Positions 37,007-39,482 of a stretch of DNA of 39,482 nucleotides are shown piece after piece. The stretch spans positions 1 through 39,482 of the forward strand of contig BJUU01000025.1 in assembly GCA_007988785.1 (NCBI GenBank). The letters are read 5' to 3'. Position 1 is the stretch's first letter. The number at the start of each line of letters is the position of its first letter. Origin of the DNA: Agrococcus baldri (GTDB taxonomy: Bacteria; Actinomycetota; Actinomycetes; Actinomycetales; Microbacteriaceae). The translations under genes were made by a program, and so were the position numbers. Under the pieces are notes generated by a model that ran no database searches, had not been told where the DNA came from, and worked only from the letters and a program-made list of their open reading frames with translations.

Positions 37007-39482
37007 TCACATGGCGCACTGCCCCTTGCGTGCACCATCGACGTTCAGGGCCACGCCCGCATCCGTCGGCGCGACCGCGTTCTGCGAGCAGGACAGCGCG
37101 CCGTGCACGGTGAGGCCGGAGAGCACCGGCGCCTGTCGGCCGCTGCTGCCCGTCACCGTCACGCTGCCGGTGACCTCCGAGCGGTCCACGACGACGGGGC
37201 CCGATGTGTCGGTGACGCGCAGCGGTCCAACGATGGTGGAGGGCGCGCATCCGCTGGTCGTGTCGCCGACCGAGACGGCGGCTGTCGTGCCCGCCACCCG
37301 TACCGGTCCCGTGACGTGCGATCCGCAGATCGCGACCGTCGAGGCGCCGGTGGTGGTGACCGGCCCGGTGATCTCCGAGTCCTGCACGACCAGGCGGCCG
37401 CCGTCGCTGACGCTGATCGGGCCGTCGACGGTCGCGCCGATGAGGCACAGCCCGCCCGCGCCGGCGGTGAGCCGCCCGTCGTGGCTGCCGGTGATCGTCT
37501 GCTCGCACGACGGATCGACCGTGACCTCGCGCGACCACACCTCCCAGGGCGCCACGCGCCCGCGGTCGCCCGCCGCGACGACCGTGGTCGGGTCGAGCAC
37601 GGTGAAGCTGCCGTTCTCGGTGTTGACGTAGTCGATGCCGACCGGCACGCTCCAGTCGTCACCGAGGCCGCTTTCCGAGATCGTCATCACGATGCCCGGT
37701 CGGCCGACCATGAGCAGCAGCTCGCCGGTGGGGAGCAGCTCCATGGTCGGCTGCACGCTCAGCAGGTCCTGCGCCTCGGGGCCGACCTCGATCGGCGTCG
37801 GCTCGCTCCAGGTCTCGCCGTCGTCGGTCGAGCGCGAGGCGAGCATCGGCAGCCGCCAGCCGACGCGCATGACCATGAGCAGCGAGCCGTCGGCGAGCCG
37901 CTCGATCGCGCCCTCGCTCGGCCCCTCGTAGGCGACGACGTCGTACTGCTCGGGATCGCCTTCGGCCACGGTGGCGAGCACCGACCAGTCGATGCCGCCG
38001 TCGTGCGAGACGAGCACGATCTGGCGGAACTCCTGATCGCTGGCGTAGTAGCCGTACGCCGACATGTAGAGGGTGCCGTCGGGATCCTCCAGGACCGTGT
38101 GCAGCAGCACGAAGCCGCCCAGCGTCGTGCCTGGCCGCTCCGATGCGCCGATCGGCCGCATCGGCTCCGGGGTGGTCATCATGCCCTCGCGGTGCGTCCA
38201 CGTCGACCCGCTGTCGTCCGAGATCGCGGTCTCCACGGATGCCTGCCGGTCGTCGGTCCCGGGCTCCATGTAGGCGTGGAAGTTGACCGCGAGCAGATCG
38301 CCGTTCCGCAGCCGGGTCATCGTGAGGCCCGTGGTGTCCTGCATGGGGTTCAGATCCGCCCCGCTGAACCAGCTGGCGCCGCCGTCGTCCGAGGCACCGA
38401 GGTGGAAGCCGGCCTGGTCGTCGTCGTCGGGATGCGCCGAGTACGGCAGCAGGATGCGCTGGCCGCCGTCGTCGTTCGGCACGACGACGCCCGGGTTGGG
38501 GAAGCCCACCTGGTCGCCGCCGTCGTCGACCGTCGTGGTGTCGCTGATGGTGAAGGGCGCCGTGCCCACCGCTGCTGGAGGCGTCGTCGACGGCGTGCCG
38601 AAGGTGACGTCGTCGATGAAGACGTCGTCCTGCACCGCCGCGGCGCCGCTGGCGCTCGTCGTGAACGCGAGCCCGGTGATCGCCGTGATCCGGTTGTGCC
38701 GGCTCGAGTTGTTGCCGATCGTGGGGCCGCCGGAGCCGACGTACTCTCCGTCGATGCTCACCCGCACGGCGGCGTTGTCGCTCGGCACCGCCAGCTCCAG
38801 CTGGCTCCACGCGTCGAGCGCGATGCTGCCCGCAGGGGCCAGCTCGCGCCAGGTCGCCGTCCACTGCTCGTACCACTGGATGCCGCCGTCGGCGCGCAGC
38901 GCCAGGCGGAACAGCGCGTTCGCCGGCTGCCCGGTGGCGTGCAGCGAGGTGCCGATGATGTCGACCGTGAACCCCTGCAGCGACTGCGGGTTGAGCTGCA
39001 TCGAGAGGTACGCGCCCTGCTGCGGCAGCACGGTGCACGAGACGCCCGCGTTCGCCTGCGCGCTCGTGTCGCGCACGCGCAGCGCCCGCTGACCCTCGAA
39101 GGCCATCGCGTCGCTCACGGCGACGGGGAGGTAGTTGTCGAGCGTCGAGCAGTCTGCCGGCACGCCGCCGACGGGGTCGGACTCGAACGTGAGCTCGTCG
39201 AACGCGCCGGCGACCGTGATCGGCTGCGTGCCCACCGACCGGGTGCCGTCGGCACCGGTCACCGTGGTGCGGAGCGTGCCGGTGCCGGCCCGCTCGAACG
39301 CGTGGCTGATCGATGCCGTGACCCAGCCCTCGGCATCCGGGCCACTGAGCGCTGCCTCGATGCTCTCGCCCTGCCACTCGGCCGTGGCCGCGTAGTCGTC
39401 GACGCTCGCGCCGTCGGGCAGGTGGAAGCGCGCGATGGGCGCATCGGCGACCTCGGTGCCCCGCGTCAGGCCCGTGTCGTCG
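37007..39482 (-). CDS. Secreted sialidase (exo-alpha-sialidase, BNR/Asp-box), 5' truncated
   Basis: The frame is open to the right edge, so at least 825 residues are present and the start lies outside. The N-terminal part begins with an extracellular beta-domain (residues reading ARFHLPDGASVDDYAATAEW), then a LamG-like segment with RVSIDGEYVGSGGPTIG. The six-bladed propeller has at least four Asp boxes: SDDGGASW, SDDSGSTW, SHDGGIDW and STDDGETW. A C-terminal part of about 150 residues (from CEQTITGSHDGRLT) has repeats of GP(I/V/L)xVxD...V(V/T)G, a right-handed beta-helix-like pattern. It would release terminal sialic acids or similar sugars from host or environmental glycans. A polysaccharide lyase or generic BNR exo-hydrolase is an alternative. 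Confidence 0.85.
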   Translation of the reverse strand, partial: DDTGLTRGTEVADAPIARFHLPDGASVDDYAATAEWQGESIEAALSGPDAEGWVTASISHAFERAGTGTLRTTVTGADGTRSVGTQPITVAGAFDELTFESDPVGGVPADCSTLDNYLPVAVSDAMAFEGQRALRVRDTSAQANAGVSCTVLPQQGAYLSMQLNPQSLQGFTVDIIGTSLHATGQPANALFRLALRADGGIQWYEQWTATWRELAPAGSIALDAWSQLELAVPSDNAAVRVSIDGEYVGSGGPTIGNNSSRHNRITAITGLAFTTSASGAAAVQDDVFIDDVTFGTPSTTPPAAVGTAPFTISDTTTVDDGGDQVGFPNPGVVVPNDDGGQRILLPYSAHPDDDDQAGFHLGASDDGGASWFSGADLNPMQDTTGLTMTRLRNGDLLAVNFHAYMEPGTDDRQASVETAISDDSGSTWTHREGMMTTPEPMRPIGASERPGTTLGGFVLLHTVLEDPDGTLYMSAYGYYASDQEFRQIVLVSHDGGIDWSVLATVAEGDPEQYDVVAYEGPSEGAIERLADGSLLMVMRVGWRLPMLASRSTDDGETWSEPTPIEVGPEAQDLLSVQPTMELLPTGELLLMVGRPGIVMTISESGLGDDWSVPVGIDYVNTENGSFTVLDPTTVVAAGDRGRVAPWEVWSREVTVDPSCEQTITGSHDGRLTAGAGGLCLIGATVDGPISVSDGGRLVVQDSEITGPVTTTGASTVAICGSHVTGPVRVAGTTAAVSVGDTTSGCAPSTIVGPLRVTDTSGPVVVDRSEVTGSVTVTGSSGRQAPVLSGLTVHGALSCSQNAVAPTDAGVALNVDGARKGQCAM

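Overview
This window is GC-rich actinobacterial chromosome. Dense G/C-ending codons, GTG starts, ATGA overlaps and a REP-like palindrome with GGTTGAGTAG / TATCGAAACC ends fit a member of the Microbacteriaceae (Micrococcales). I cannot name the genus from sequence alone. Both edges cut genes: a sugar isomerase at the left and a sialidase at the right.

Layout: (1) 1-3468, a translationally coupled catabolic operon (sugar-phosphate isomerase/epimerase, DUF993, SDR dehydrogenase, glycerate 2-kinase). (2) 3508-4100, a GNAT acetyltransferase gene broken by one missing base. (3) 4202-9333, an ECF sigma factor, a membrane protein that is a candidate anti-sigma factor, a Cys-repeat lipoprotein and three tandem paralogous envelope proteins. 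A shared promoter-like motif, GTNACC-N13/14-GGACATGTC, precedes each paralogue exactly 41 nt before its ATG, and a variant precedes the sigma gene. This looks like a compact self-regulated envelope regulon and is the best candidate here for an undescribed system. (4) 9440-17442, a lipoprotein alpha/beta hydrolase, a small flavin/NAD oxidoreductase cluster with a divergent TetR regulator and twin operator-like sites, a DUF6463 protein, a ParDE-type toxin-antitoxin pair with an operator palindrome, and an MFS exporter. (5) 17507-20209, metNIQ methionine ABC importer.

(6) 20443-34385 is a genomic island with visibly lower GC in its central genes: NUDIX + PLD/DEAH helicase/DUF3427; DUF262 + HEPN; a solo OLD-family ATPase-TOPRIM nuclease; a DUF4143 ATPase preceded by four 23-bp tandem repeats; and a NERD-UvrD-type helicase. 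The distal end of the helicase gene recurs as three decayed fragments (near 25.9, 28.6 and 31.5 kb), all in the same orientation, and these fragments separate the cargo modules. Fragments of an isopropylmalate/isocitrate dehydrogenase gene, a soxR-like gene and a zinc-ribbon gene lie between them. The helicase gene itself carries a one-base frameshift in motif VI. The gene content suggests an anti-phage defence island built by repeated events at one site; that is inference.

(7) 34526-39482 returns to ordinary core-like genes: a DUF2306 membrane protein, a small hypothetical, an S41 peptidase, a HAD phosphatase and a large secreted sialidase. I found no tRNA, rRNA, CRISPR array or intact transposase.
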